DNA from: a virus
Direction: 5' to 3' (one strand)
Virus record (IMG/VR): IMGVR_UViG_3300025652_000135
Span: 1-46,058 of that record
Length of the DNA: 46,058 nucleotides
Both the position numbers and the translations under genes were made by a program. Below the pieces are notes generated by a model that did no database searches, was not told the DNA's origin, and worked only from the letters and a program-made list of their open reading frames with translations. Below are positions 34,293 to 42,522 of this stretch, in pieces. The first letter of the stretch is position 1. Each line of letters opens with the position of its first letter.

Positions 34293-36121
34293 TGGCAGCA
34301 GCAGTATACGCAACAGATTTGTTGACATATAAAGATATGACAACCGTAACGGGTATAGTCGAACCAACTGGAATGCTACAATTAAATGGTTCTGGTGAAG
34401 TTGATTCGGATTTAGCAATTTACGGTACTGTGTGTGTATCCGAGGCTATGAGAAAATCAGGTTTAGGTGCTTTGGTTTATACGGGAACACAACCAACTTG
34501 GACTGCTGGTGAAACTTGTTATTTTGTGTGGTTTAAATGGTTCGCACCAAACGCATTGGGTACAAAAGCACAAGGTGGTTTACGAATGTTGGTTGGTAAT
34601 ACGAGTGCAAATTACAGAGGATGGTACGTGGGTGGTTCAGGGACTTATGCATATGGTGGTTGGTTAAACTTTGTAGTAGACCCAACAGAAACGGGATTAG
34701 CGACTCAAACACAGGGTTCACCAAACACAACATATAATACCATTGGTGTGGGTGTTAACTGCCCAACACAATCACCAGCAAAGGGTAACTCATATACAAT
34801 AGATATAATCAGATATGGTAGGGGTGAAGTACGATTTACCAACGGAGATTTGGCAAATGGGTATGCAACTTTCGATGAAATGGCGGTAGTAAATGATAAT
34901 CCAACAACTGGGCGTTGGGGATTGTTTCAAGATGTAGGTGGTTCATATTTATGGAAAGGGTTGATGAGTTTAGGGTTGTCAGGTACTTTGGTAGATATGA
35001 GAGATTCCAACGTTGTAATAAATATTGAAGATACCGAAATGGTTTCAACTTCATTTAATAGAATAGAAGTTAATAACGCATCATCAAATGTATTATGGGA
35101 ATCCATAAATATATCAGCTTTAGGTACTCGTTCTAAAGGTGAGTTTGAAATGATTGATAACGCTGGATTTACTGTTGACACTTGCACTTTTACTGATATG
35201 AGTACTTTTATATTTCAATCTAATGCGGTAATTAATAACGTATCATTTATTAGATGTGAGTTAGTTACCCAAGGTGGGTCAACAATAGACCAGTCAACTT
35301 TCGATAATTGTACTGCATCTGCGTCAGTATTATCAACCGATTTAGGGCTAATTACCGATTGTTCATTTATTAGTGATGGTTCTAATCACGCTGTAGAATT
35401 GAATACTGTTGGTGATGGTACAATGGATTGGGATAATACATTAGAAGGTTATGTGGTTGGAGTTTCAGCTTCGCCAGCTTCTACAAGTTCAACAGGAAAT
35501 GAAGCGATATACGTAAACGTGGGTTCTGGTACATTAACTATTAATGTTGGAGCTGGATATACTATACCATCAATTAGAACTGCTGGGGCGACTGTAAATG
35601 TGGTTGCGGGGCAAGTTACAACAACAATAACTGTAACAGATATTTCAACTGGATTGGCAGTTAATGCAGCTAGAGTGGCTGTCGGAGCTTTTTCTGGTGG
35701 TTCAGAGAATTATCGAGAAAGTGTGACAATCACCAATGCGGCTACAACAGCAACAGTAACACATACAGCACATGGTTTAACAACTGGTGATAAAGTTAAT
35801 ATAATAGGTGCTACCTTAGATGAATATAACGGAATTAAAACGATTACGGTCACAACGGTAAATGCTTATACATACACAACATCTGGTAGTCCAACATCTC
35901 CAGCAGTTGGGACAATCACATCTACCACTATATTTGTAGATGGGGTTACTAACGCTTCTGGTGTGATAACAGATACTAGGTCAATAGCTTCGTCTCAACC
36001 CATTAGAGGTAGGGTAAGAAGAGCAACAACGGGTGATTTATATAAAACGTCACCAATAAGTGCTACAATAGATAATATATCAGGGTTGAACCTAAATGTT
36101 CAAATGATTCCTGATGAGTAA
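34292..36121 (+). CDS. Beta-helix-like virion structural protein with FCCH-like domain
   Basis: This 609-aa protein looks entirely beta. Residues ~1-190 form a sandwich-like domain (LNGSGEVDSDLAIYG, WTAGETCYFVWFKW). Residues ~230-390 show short strands with repeated N, T, S and F, as in a right-handed beta-helix (SFNRIEVNNASSNV, INNVSFIRCE). Residues ~490-535 read ATVTHTAHGLTTGDKVNIIGA with LDEYNGIKTITV, the FCCH-like domain seen in phage tail proteins. The C-terminus is SGLNLNVQMIPDE. It is probably a baseplate or appendage component. It is coupled to the YkgJ-like gene by a one-base overlap. Confidence 0.7.
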   Translation: MAAAVYATDLLTYKDMTTVTGIVEPTGMLQLNGSGEVDSDLAIYGTVCVSEAMRKSGLGALVYTGTQPTWTAGETCYFVWFKWFAPNALGTKAQGGLRMLVGNTSANYRGWYVGGSGTYAYGGWLNFVVDPTETGLATQTQGSPNTTYNTIGVGVNCPTQSPAKGNSYTIDIIRYGRGEVRFTNGDLANGYATFDEMAVVNDNPTTGRWGLFQDVGGSYLWKGLMSLGLSGTLVDMRDSNVVINIEDTEMVSTSFNRIEVNNASSNVLWESINISALGTRSKGEFEMIDNAGFTVDTCTFTDMSTFIFQSNAVINNVSFIRCELVTQGGSTIDQSTFDNCTASASVLSTDLGLITDCSFISDGSNHAVELNTVGDGTMDWDNTLEGYVVGVSASPASTSSTGNEAIYVNVGSGTLTINVGAGYTIPSIRTAGATVNVVAGQVTTTITVTDISTGLAVNAARVAVGAFSGGSENYRESVTITNAATTATVTHTAHGLTTGDKVNIIGATLDEYNGIKTITVTTVNAYTYTTSGSPTSPAVGTITSTTIFVDGVTNASGVITDTRSIASSQPIRGRVRRATTGDLYKTSPISATIDNISGLNLNVQMIPDE

Positions 36122-36135
36122 AAAATTAAAAAATT

Positions 36136-36477
36136 ATGGAAGATAAAAATATGGAACATTTAATTAAATCAGAACATATCGAAGATGATATCAAAGATGA
36201 TTTATTATTGGATATTGAAGAATTAAGGTATAAGCATATCGTACTTAGAAATTTACAAAAAACTGCAATATTAGCGATTGAAAAATTAGAAGTTAAAGAA
36301 GTCGATTTAACAAACGAGATTATTAAGTTAAAGGAATCTATAACATCCTTAACTGAAACTAATATCATTAACCAAAAGTTAATGATTGGTGCATTAACTA
36401 ACAATAATGATATGAAAGAAGATTATAGGAATAGAATACAAAATTTAGAACAAGAATTATTAAAATTCAAACAATAA
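36136..36477 (+). CDS. Coiled-coil protein
   Basis: This 113-aa protein is nearly all helix, with long heptad-like stretches: LLLDIEELRYKHIVLRNLQKTAILAIEKLEVKEVDLTNEI and MKEDYRNRIQNLEQELLKFKQ. It is highly charged and has no cysteine or signal. I do not recognise the family. It sits between two beta-rich structural genes with gaps of 14 and 10 nt, so it is likely cotranscribed, and may be an assembly chaperone or a minor virion protein. Confidence 0.65.
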   Translation: MEDKNMEHLIKSEHIEDDIKDDLLLDIEELRYKHIVLRNLQKTAILAIEKLEVKEVDLTNEIIKLKESITSLTETNIINQKLMIGALTNNNDMKEDYRNRIQNLEQELLKFKQ

Positions 36478-36487
36478 TAAAAAGTAA

Positions 36488-38446
36488 ATGGCAATAACAA
36501 TAACTTGGTCAACTAGAGTAATTAATATTCCTAAAGCTGATTTAACTCTAAAGCAAACAACACCGATTGAAATTAGAGAATTAAATATCAACGATTTTAG
36601 GTTAACATTAAAGGCTTTAGAAGATAATGAAGATGGAATAGCGTACCCTAATACCCATGTACATAATACTGAGGTATTATTGGGTGGTATTGTATATGCT
36701 AGAGTTATTGAAATTATTAATGGTTATACCATGACATTTGAAGATGGTCAATATGCTGTTAATTTAATTGGGGCAAATAGTAATCTTGGTGATGTGGTTA
36801 ATTTAAATCAAGTTTCTATTCGTTCAGCGAATGCTGCTGGTCTTATTTCCAATCAAGCGATTGAATTTTCTTCATATAACGGTGGGGTAACACTAGATTT
36901 TATTAACGGAACGAATGGAACTGTTTTCCCTAGAGGTACACCGCAATTACCTGTTAATAACGTACCTGATGCCGTATTGATTGCCGAGTTAAGGGGGTTT
37001 AATACAATTTACGTAAGGGGTGATTATACTTTTGATACTGGAGATAATTTAGAGGGTTATATTATTATTGGTCAATCAGCAGAAAAAACTTTTCTAACGT
37101 TTAATACGGGTGCATTAATAAGTGAAATTAATTTATTCAACGCAACAATTACTGGTGTATTCGATAATTCAGCCAACTTTAATGATTCACATATCATCGA
37201 TGTCGAGACCGTTGAGGGGACGTTTCAACGTTGTATATTAGAGGGTATAATTACTTTAGGTAGTCTTAGTGGTCTTACGTCATTCATAGATTGTAATGAT
37301 GGGTTGGTTCTTGATGGGAATTCACCTGCAATTGATTTTAATGGTGGTGGAAATAGTTTAGCTATCAGAAATTATTCTGGTGATATCCATTTAAGAAATA
37401 AAAGTGGTCTTGAAAATGTTGAGATTAATATTGCCACTGGTGGGCATATTACGCTAGAGAATACGATTACTGGCGGTAATATTAGAATTACTGGGATAGC
37501 CGAAGTAACGGACAATTCAACAGGTACTACTTTGGTAGATGTGACACATGTAATTTTTCCTGACCAATTACAATTAGCAGCATTCAATGGTCATATCACC
37601 CTAAATACCAATAGTAGCGAAAGTGGTACTAAATTCCCCCTTGGAACGATTCAGCACCCAGTTAATAATATAGTTGATGCATTAACAATATTAAATACTC
37701 GTGGGTTACATGAAATATTATTTGAAGGTACGCTATCTCTTACAGATATAGATGTCTCTGATATAACATTAATTGGTGAAAATAATTTAAATAGCTTTGT
37801 ATTGTTTGTATCAGGTAATACTACCAATAGGACCACCATTAAAAATACCATAGTATCTGGTGAGTTTGGTGGTTATTTATTTATTGACGGTTGTGCCTTG
37901 CAAAACATATCGAATGTTGGTTCTACAGTTTTCCCAACAATATTTAGGGATTGTATAGTTAGGGGTGATGTGGGCGTTACACCAGCGATTCAATTAAATA
38001 ACATTGTTGGTGGTCAAAATATACATCTCATTAATTGTGTTAGTGGTGTACCAGGTCAGGGTACTGTGACATTGGATGTTAACAATTCAGATATACCAAT
38101 AGCATTTAGAAAATATGGTGGTGGTGTTAAATTGATAAATATTACGGGGGCACAAGATAACACATTTGAATTCGACCAAGGGCAAATCGTGATAGATAGT
38201 TCTTGTACTAGTGGTAAAGTTAGGTTAGGTGGTATTTATAAATTAACTGATAATGGAGCCCTAACAATAGAAGAAAGAAATAAAAGTATCTCGGATGCAG
38301 TTTGGGATGAAAACGTTATAAGTGGTCACACTACTACAGATTCAGCTGGGAAAGTATTATCTGATATCACATCAAAAAGTGATGATATTCAACATTCAGT
38401 TAATGTTAATTCTGAATTATTAAAACTCAAACCAAATAACCCATAA
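36488..38446 (+). CDS. Conserved phage minor tail/appendage protein
   Basis: This 652-aa protein begins with a conserved phage block: INIPKADLTL, RELNINDFRLTLKALEDNEDGI, then THVHNTEVLLGG, RVIEIINGYTMTFEDGQYAVNLIGANSN (~residues 11-105; recalled family, not a search). The body (~150-590) has short repeating strands as in a beta-helix, with two related halves (TVFPRGTPQLPVNNVPDAV at ~140 and TKFPLGTIQHPVNNIVDAL at ~380). The C-terminus SISDAVWDENVISGHTTTDSAGKVL is a common phage trimerisation end, followed by a helix. It is probably a trimeric tail or appendage protein. The next downstream element is a plus-strand late-type promoter at 38455. Confidence 0.75.
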   Translation: MAITITWSTRVINIPKADLTLKQTTPIEIRELNINDFRLTLKALEDNEDGIAYPNTHVHNTEVLLGGIVYARVIEIINGYTMTFEDGQYAVNLIGANSNLGDVVNLNQVSIRSANAAGLISNQAIEFSSYNGGVTLDFINGTNGTVFPRGTPQLPVNNVPDAVLIAELRGFNTIYVRGDYTFDTGDNLEGYIIIGQSAEKTFLTFNTGALISEINLFNATITGVFDNSANFNDSHIIDVETVEGTFQRCILEGIITLGSLSGLTSFIDCNDGLVLDGNSPAIDFNGGGNSLAIRNYSGDIHLRNKSGLENVEINIATGGHITLENTITGGNIRITGIAEVTDNSTGTTLVDVTHVIFPDQLQLAAFNGHITLNTNSSESGTKFPLGTIQHPVNNIVDALTILNTRGLHEILFEGTLSLTDIDVSDITLIGENNLNSFVLFVSGNTTNRTTIKNTIVSGEFGGYLFIDGCALQNISNVGSTVFPTIFRDCIVRGDVGVTPAIQLNNIVGGQNIHLINCVSGVPGQGTVTLDVNNSDIPIAFRKYGGGVKLINITGAQDNTFEFDQGQIVIDSSCTSGKVRLGGIYKLTDNGALTIEERNKSISDAVWDENVISGHTTTDSAGKVLSDITSKSDDIQHSVNVNSELLKLKPNNP

Positions 38447-38454
38447 TTATTTCA

Positions 38455-38462
38455 TATTTATA
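38455..38462 (+). promoter_or_regulatory. Late-type motif pointing antisense into the small regulator
   Basis: TATTTATATAAGTGAGG lies 9 nt after the stop of the 652-aa gene. It reads into the minus-strand gene at 38472-38621 rather than into a plus-strand start. Confidence 0.45.
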
Positions 38463-38471
38463 TAAGTGAGG

Positions 38472-38621
38472 TTATTCACCGTATAAGTCAGTTGGTTTTT
38501 TACAAGTATCTTTAATTATTTTCTCAACAAAGCCGAACATTTTTAATCCATGTTCTTCACAATAATCTTTTAATATTTTGTGAGTTGTAGGAGTTATTTT
38601 TAAGTTTTTAGACCGCTTCAT
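38472..38621 (-). CDS. Small ribbon-helix-helix-like DNA-binding protein
   Basis: This is a 49-aa protein. Its sequence, MKRSKNLKITPTTHKILKDY then CEEHGLKMFGFVEKIIKDTC, has the short basic strand, helix, turn, helix order of ribbon-helix-helix repressors: KNLKITP as strand, THKILKDYCEEHG as helix 1 and MFGFVEKIIKDTC as helix 2. Similar small phage proteins are recalled (KITPETHKKLKEYCDENGLKM-type). It would dimerise on DNA. It faces opposite to the tail genes, and sits between a likely late antisense promoter and its own early-type promoter. A palindrome and a tandem repeat lie directly upstream, which fits an autoregulator. It is the only gene found in the 321-nt gap before the sheath. Confidence 0.65.
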   Translation of the reverse strand: MKRSKNLKITPTTHKILKDYCEEHGLKMFGFVEKIIKDTCKKPTDLYGE

Positions 38622-38638
38622 AAGGCTTTTCTATATAA

Positions 38639-38660
38639 GTATGACAAAAGTATGACAAAA
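38639..38660. promoter_or_regulatory. Two perfect 11-bp tandem repeats upstream of the small regulator
   Basis: The unit gtatgacaaaa occurs at 38639-38649 and 38650-38660. In the direction of the minus-strand gene it precedes TATATAG (about 38630-38636), where an early -35/-10 region would be. The repeat spacing suits tandem dimer binding. Confidence 0.65.
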
Positions 38661-38671
38661 AACCTACTAAT

Positions 38672-38694
38672 TATGATGTATTACATACATCATA
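38672..38694. promoter_or_regulatory. Inverted repeat upstream of small regulator and sheath
   Basis: TATGATGTA (38672-38680) and TACATCATA (38686-38694) form 9-bp arms around TTACA. There is no T-run. It lies 24 nt upstream of the sheath late motif, so it could be an operator for both directions. Confidence 0.55.
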
Positions 38695-38717
38695 AAAACT
38701 TTTGGTAAAAAATTACA

Positions 38718-38725
38718 TATTTATT
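38718..38725 (+). promoter_or_regulatory. Putative late promoter motif for the tail sheath
   Basis: ATTACATATTTATTTAGAAAT ends 42 nt before the ATG at 38768; the leader is long, A-rich and without a Shine-Dalgarno site. Confidence 0.55.
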
Positions 38726-38767
38726 TAGAAATAAGTAATTACAACAAAAAAAATAAAAATAATTTAA

Positions 38768-41173
38768 ATGAGTTCTAACAATAGAGTATTCGTAAGCCCA
38801 GGAGTTTATACTTCAGAAAAAGATTTATCATTCGTAACACGTCAAGTTGGTGTAACAACATTGGGGTTAGTTGGTGAGACCACAAAAGGTCCAGCTTTCC
38901 AACCAATATTTGTTTCTGACTTTAACGAGTTCAAATCATTCTTTGGTGGGTTAAACGCAACAAAAGTTACCGACACTGGTTACCCAAAATATGAATTGCC
39001 ATATATAGCAAAATCATATTTTACAAAATCAAATCAACTTTATGTAACAAGAGTTTTAGGTTTTTCAGGATATGATGCTGGACAATCTTGGGCTATAACA
39101 GCCGATAATAACCAAGTAATAGCACTTTTAAGAAGTAGAGCTTCTTATGACGCTTCTGAAAACCTAATTTGGGGTACAAGTGATTTATCAATTGACCCAA
39201 CTTTAACTGGTTCAACAACTGACGCTAAAGCAGATTTCACTCTTAGTGGTTCTGGGTTTTCTTATACAGTTTCACTTGATTCTACAAAGAAAAGTTTCAT
39301 TACTAGAGTATTAGGAACTAAAGCTGATGTTGGTCAAGCCCCTATTTATGTTGAAGAAATTTATTCTAATATGTTAGAAGAATTAATCACTAATGTAGAA
39401 ATAACTGGATTAAGTACAACTTTGGTTGATAATGGAACTACATTTTCTGATTACAAAACTGAATATTTACCAGCTGTTACACCATGGGTTATCTCAGAGG
39501 TTAATGGTGAGGTTATTAAAAAATTATTTAGATTAATTACAATTTCTGATGGTACTTCTGCAAATTCAGAAGTTAAAATTTCTATCGAAAATATTAAACC
39601 TGACGCTAGAGAATTCGATGTTAGAGTTAGAGCATTTTACGATACTGACGCAAATCCAATTACATTAGAAAGATATTCTAGATGTACTATGGACCCAACT
39701 TCTGATAATTTTATTGGTAGAAGAATCGGTACGTTAGATGGTTTTTACGCATCTAATTCAAATTACGTATTACTTGAATTGGATATTGATGAAGATACAT
39801 CAACTTCATTTCCAGCTGGTTTCACAGGTTTACCTGCAAGGGTTTACAGTGGTGGTGAATTAGCACCTTCAATTAACTATAATACCGAATACTTACCTTA
39901 CTCTAAAATTAGAAAAATCTATTTAGGTTTATCTGATACTGTAGGTATTGACCAAAATTTCTTTAACTACTTAGGTACTGATATTACGGTAACAAGTGGT
40001 ATGACTAATGGATTCCATATGGATATCGATGCGAGTGGATTGACAGTCAATGGTTCTATATTAGACGCTGGTCTTTATCCATTTAAAACTGACGATGATT
40101 TAGATTTAACTGGCACTACTTATAATAAAATTTATTCAAGAAAATTCACGATGGCACCTTACGGTGGTTTTGATGGATGGGATATATATAGAGATGGTAG
40201 AACTAATACCGACACTTACGCTAAAGGTCAAACTAAAAGTGATTTAGCTGAATCTAGTGGTGCGATTGATATAAAAATAACAAGTACTGGTGACGAAGGA
40301 ACTACTTCTGATTACTATGCTTATTTTGAAGCAATTAACACTTTCAATAACCCTGAAGCAATTAACATTAATGTATTAGCAACACCAGGTATTGATACTT
40401 TAAATAATACAAATTTAGTTGACGCTACTATTGAAATGGTAGAAGAAAAAAGATGTGATTCAATATATATTGCAACAACACCAGATTATGAAAATGAAGC
40501 GGTGATTGAGGTTGATGATTTAGTTAATAGATTAGATAACACAGGAATAGATAGTAACTATACTGCAACATACTGGCCTTGGATACAAGTAAAAGATAGT
40601 GATAATGAAGTATTAGTTTACTTACCACCAACTAGAGATGTTGTTAGAAACATTGCATTAACTGATAATGTATCATTCCCATGGTTTGCTGTGGCGGGTG
40701 TTCAAAGAGGTGTTGTAAGTGGTATCAAAGCAAGAAAAAAATTAACTTTAGATGAAAGAGATACATTGTATGAGGGTAGAATTAACCCAATCGCAACGTT
40801 TGCTTCTGAAGGTTTAATTATATTTGGTAATAAAAACTTACAAGTTAAAGAAACTGCATTAAACAGACTTAACGTTAGAAGATTATTATTACAAGCTAGA
40901 AAATTAATTTCTGCTGTATCAATAAGATTATTATTTGAACAAAATGATGAGGTAGTAAGAAATCAATTCAAGTCATTGGTTAACCCAATTCTTGAAAACA
41001 TTAGAAGTGAAAGAGGTCTTACAGATTTCCGTGTGGAAGTTGATACTTCACCAGAATCAATTGATAGAGGTGAGTTAAATGGTAGAATTTTCATCAAACC
41101 AACTAGAGCTTTAGAGTTCATAACTGTTGAATTTGTTGTAATGAATACTGGTGCTTCTTTTGAAGACGTATAA
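38768..41173 (+). CDS. Tail sheath protein (T4 gp18-like)
   Basis: This 801-aa protein is the contractile sheath subunit. The N-terminus FVSPGVYTSEKDLS (~residues 8-21), LGLVGETTKGPAFQP (~residues 32-46) and a Phe-rich turn FNEFKSFFGG are standard sheath features. Domain III follows the usual order: EEKRCDSIYIATTP (~residues 557-570), the PWIQVKD...VYLPPTRDVV block (~605-630) and VSFPWFAVAGVQRGVVSG (~635-652). The C-terminal handshake region is VRRLLLQARKLISAVS to ALEFITVEFVV (~710-790). It is longer than T4 gp18 (659 aa); extra sequence at ~130-330 is probably a surface domain. A hairpin follows before the tube gene. Confidence 0.95.
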   Translation: MSSNNRVFVSPGVYTSEKDLSFVTRQVGVTTLGLVGETTKGPAFQPIFVSDFNEFKSFFGGLNATKVTDTGYPKYELPYIAKSYFTKSNQLYVTRVLGFSGYDAGQSWAITADNNQVIALLRSRASYDASENLIWGTSDLSIDPTLTGSTTDAKADFTLSGSGFSYTVSLDSTKKSFITRVLGTKADVGQAPIYVEEIYSNMLEELITNVEITGLSTTLVDNGTTFSDYKTEYLPAVTPWVISEVNGEVIKKLFRLITISDGTSANSEVKISIENIKPDAREFDVRVRAFYDTDANPITLERYSRCTMDPTSDNFIGRRIGTLDGFYASNSNYVLLELDIDEDTSTSFPAGFTGLPARVYSGGELAPSINYNTEYLPYSKIRKIYLGLSDTVGIDQNFFNYLGTDITVTSGMTNGFHMDIDASGLTVNGSILDAGLYPFKTDDDLDLTGTTYNKIYSRKFTMAPYGGFDGWDIYRDGRTNTDTYAKGQTKSDLAESSGAIDIKITSTGDEGTTSDYYAYFEAINTFNNPEAININVLATPGIDTLNNTNLVDATIEMVEEKRCDSIYIATTPDYENEAVIEVDDLVNRLDNTGIDSNYTATYWPWIQVKDSDNEVLVYLPPTRDVVRNIALTDNVSFPWFAVAGVQRGVVSGIKARKKLTLDERDTLYEGRINPIATFASEGLIIFGNKNLQVKETALNRLNVRRLLLQARKLISAVSIRLLFEQNDEVVRNQFKSLVNPILENIRSERGLTDFRVEVDTSPESIDRGELNGRIFIKPTRALEFITVEFVVMNTGASFEDV

Positions 41174-41182
41174 AAAAAATAT

Positions 41183-41218
41183 AATATGTAAGGGAAAATA
41201 AATCTTTCCTTACATATT
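41183..41218 (+). terminator. Hairpin between sheath and tube genes
   Basis: AATATGTAAGGGAAA (41183-41197) pairs with TTTCCTTACATATT (41205-41218) with one bulged G and loop TAAATC-like. The following T-run is short, so it is a weak terminator or an mRNA stabiliser. Its 3' arm merges with the TATTTATT motif. Confidence 0.65.
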
Positions 41219-41222
41219 TATT
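41215..41222 (+). promoter_or_regulatory. Putative late promoter motif for the tail tube
   Basis: CTTACATATTTATTATTAAAT ends 37 nt before the tube ATG. The first four bases lie in the 3' arm of the 41183-41218 hairpin. Confidence 0.55.
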
Positions 41223-41259
41223 ATTAAATAAACAATTTAAAAATTAAAACAAAAATATT

Positions 41260-41748
41260 ATGAGTGATTTACTAATGAAAATGCCAGTACCTTATGAGCC
41301 AAAGAAAAAGAATAGATGGTTAATGAGATTTCCAGCTGAATTAGGTATTCAACAATGGTGGTTATCTAGCGCATCACGTCCTTCAATTACGCAAGGCGAA
41401 GTTGAAATACCATTCTTAAACACATCAACGTGGGTTATTGGTAGATTTACATGGGAAACTATTGAAGTAGTGTTTAGAGACGCTATTGGACCATCTACAT
41501 CTCAAGCTATTATGGAATGGGTTAGATTACAATCTGAATCTGTAACAGGTAGACAAGGTTATGCTGCTGGATATAAAAAAGATGTTGAAATAGAAATGTT
41601 AGACCCAACTGGAGTTGTTGTTGAGAAATGGCAATTACAAGGGACTATGTTAACCAACGTTGGATTTGGTGATTTATCAATGGAAGATGATGGGATAGCT
41701 GAAGTTAACGCAACATTAAGATTTGATAGAGCAATTTTATTATTCTAA
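41260..41748 (+). CDS. Tail tube protein (T4 gp19-like)
   Basis: This 162-aa protein is the inner tube subunit, close to T4 gp19 (163 aa) in length. Landmarks are KNRWLMRFPAELGIQQWWLSS (~residues 17-37), RPSITQGEVEIPFLNTSTWV, FTWETIEVVFRDAIGPSTSQ (~68-87), MEWVRLQSESVTGRQGYAAGYK (~89-110), and the strands EIEMLDPTGVVVEKWQLQG and GIAEVNATLRFDRAIL. Sequence and position after the sheath agree. It should polymerise inside the sheath onto the baseplate hub. It has its own promoter motif, as expected for a high-copy protein. Confidence 0.95.
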   Translation: MSDLLMKMPVPYEPKKKNRWLMRFPAELGIQQWWLSSASRPSITQGEVEIPFLNTSTWVIGRFTWETIEVVFRDAIGPSTSQAIMEWVRLQSESVTGRQGYAAGYKKDVEIEMLDPTGVVVEKWQLQGTMLTNVGFGDLSMEDDGIAEVNATLRFDRAILLF

Positions 41749-41775
41749 ATAATTATAAAAATTAAATAAAGATAA

Positions 41776-41925
41776 ATGGAGATACAAAATATTTTAGGAA
41801 TAGCATGTATAGCACTAGTACTTGGGGTTATAATTTATAAAAGGGTCACTAGAGGTGAAACTTTAAAAGATATATATGAAGATATTGATAATCAAGAAAT
41901 TGAAGAACAAGAAAAATTAAAATAA
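41776..41925 (+). CDS. Small single-pass membrane protein
   Basis: This 49-aa protein is below the usual length cut-off. Residues ~6-21 (ILGIACIALVLGVIIY) form a transmembrane helix, then KRVTRGE and an acidic/charged C-terminus (DIYEDIDNQEIEEQEKLK). The N-terminus is outside if the positive-inside rule holds for KR at 22-23. It starts 27 nt after the tube gene and ends just before a terminator, so it shares the tube transcript. Function is unknown; a holin-like or assembly-site anchor is possible. Codon use is like its neighbours. Confidence 0.6.
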   Translation: MEIQNILGIACIALVLGVIIYKRVTRGETLKDIYEDIDNQEIEEQEKLK

Positions 41926-41959
41926 ACGGTTTAGGACCGATTATAGTCTAACGGCTATT

Positions 41960-41998
41960 AAAACCACTTAAGTTTCGCTACTAAAGTGGTTTTTTTTA
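41960..41998 (+). terminator. Intrinsic terminator after the tube operon
   Basis: AAAACCACTT (41960-41969) pairs with AAGTGGTTTT (41984-41993); an A-A mismatch then AGT/ACT extend the stem around TTCGCT. A T-run follows. A weaker bulged hairpin (TTAGGAC...GTCTAA) precedes it at about 41931-41953. Confidence 0.85.
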
Positions 41999-42008
41999 TT
42001 TAATAAAC

Positions 42009-42016
42009 TATTTATA
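42009..42016 (+). promoter_or_regulatory. Putative late promoter motif TATTTATA almost abutting a start codon
   Basis: TATTTATAATTATG: only 3 nt separate the motif from the ATG at 42020. If used, the message would be leaderless, or the real start would be downstream. Confidence 0.45.
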
Positions 42017-42019
42017 ATT

Positions 42020-42364
42020 ATGAAGATACCAATAATTAAATACAACGACAACTTTTTAAAAAACCTTAGCATTTTTATGTCAATAGGTGGAATTACATTA
42101 TTCCCATTTATAATCTTACGTGAGAAGTATAAAAATAACCCAAAAAATATAATTAGACATGAAAGTATTCATATAAAACAACAAATTGAAATGTTGGTAA
42201 TACCATTTTATGTTTTTTATACATTAGAGTGGTTTATTAAATTATTTATATTTGGTACTAAAGCATATCAAAACCTTTCTTTTGAAAGAGAGGCTAAAAC
42301 AAATGAAGGAAACCCAGATTATCTTAAAACTAGAAAATTCTGGGCATGGGTTAAATATTTATAA
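42020..42364 (+). CDS. Membrane-associated HExxH zinc metalloprotease-like protein
   Basis: This 114-aa protein has HESIH (47-51), the HExxH zinc-binding motif, in IIRHESIHIKQQIEM. A likely third ligand, Glu, lies in LSFEREAKTNEG (89 or 91). Two hydrophobic segments are present: ISI..FPFIIL (~residues 17-32) and MLVIPFYVFYTLEWFIKLFIF (~58-78). The set (HExxH, Q-x2-EM, aromatic TM helix, FE.EA..NE, YLK.RKFWAW) matches a small protein type I associate with Bacteroidota chromosomes and their phages; substrates are unknown. It opens the operon of the tagged genes at 42370-43254, 5 nt upstream of the first tag gene. Confidence 0.65.
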   Translation: MKIPIIKYNDNFLKNLSIFMSIGGITLFPFIILREKYKNNPKNIIRHESIHIKQQIEMLVIPFYVFYTLEWFIKLFIFGTKAYQNLSFEREAKTNEGNPDYLKTRKFWAWVKYL

Positions 42365-42369
42365 AAGTT

Positions 42370-42522
42370 ATGAGAAGACAAGATAAAAAAACGGCTATGG
42401 TGGAAGCTAATAAGCGTTTTCAAGAAAGGGTTAATGCCGAAGACCCAACGATTCAGGAGAAAAAAATAGAGTATACATATGTTCCAGACATATTTCCTGA
42501 ATTATCTAGAATGTTAAAATAA
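42370..42522 (+). CDS. Small tagged protein 1 (MRRQDKK N-terminus)
   Basis: This 50-aa protein has the N-terminal tag MRRQDKKTAMVEANKRFQER shared with the next two genes. After the tag only ~30 residues follow (VNAEDPTIQEKKIEYTYVPDIFPELSRMLK), acidic and without recognised fold. The ATG-to-AAA 21-bp DNA at the start is identical to that of tag gene 3. Its stop overlaps the next start (TAATG). It is too short for most gene finders but is supported by the shared tag and tight packing. Confidence 0.7.
   Translation: MRRQDKKTAMVEANKRFQERVNAEDPTIQEKKIEYTYVPDIFPELSRMLK

Noticed and set aside
34467-35187. Several 64-86 aa ORFs on both strands inside the beta-helix-like gene
   Set aside because: All overlap a well-supported coding frame and have no own ribosome sites or motifs.
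41924-41965. tRNA or small structured RNA before the tube terminator
   Set aside because: Only a short bulged hairpin can be drawn; no cloverleaf or CCA-type end.
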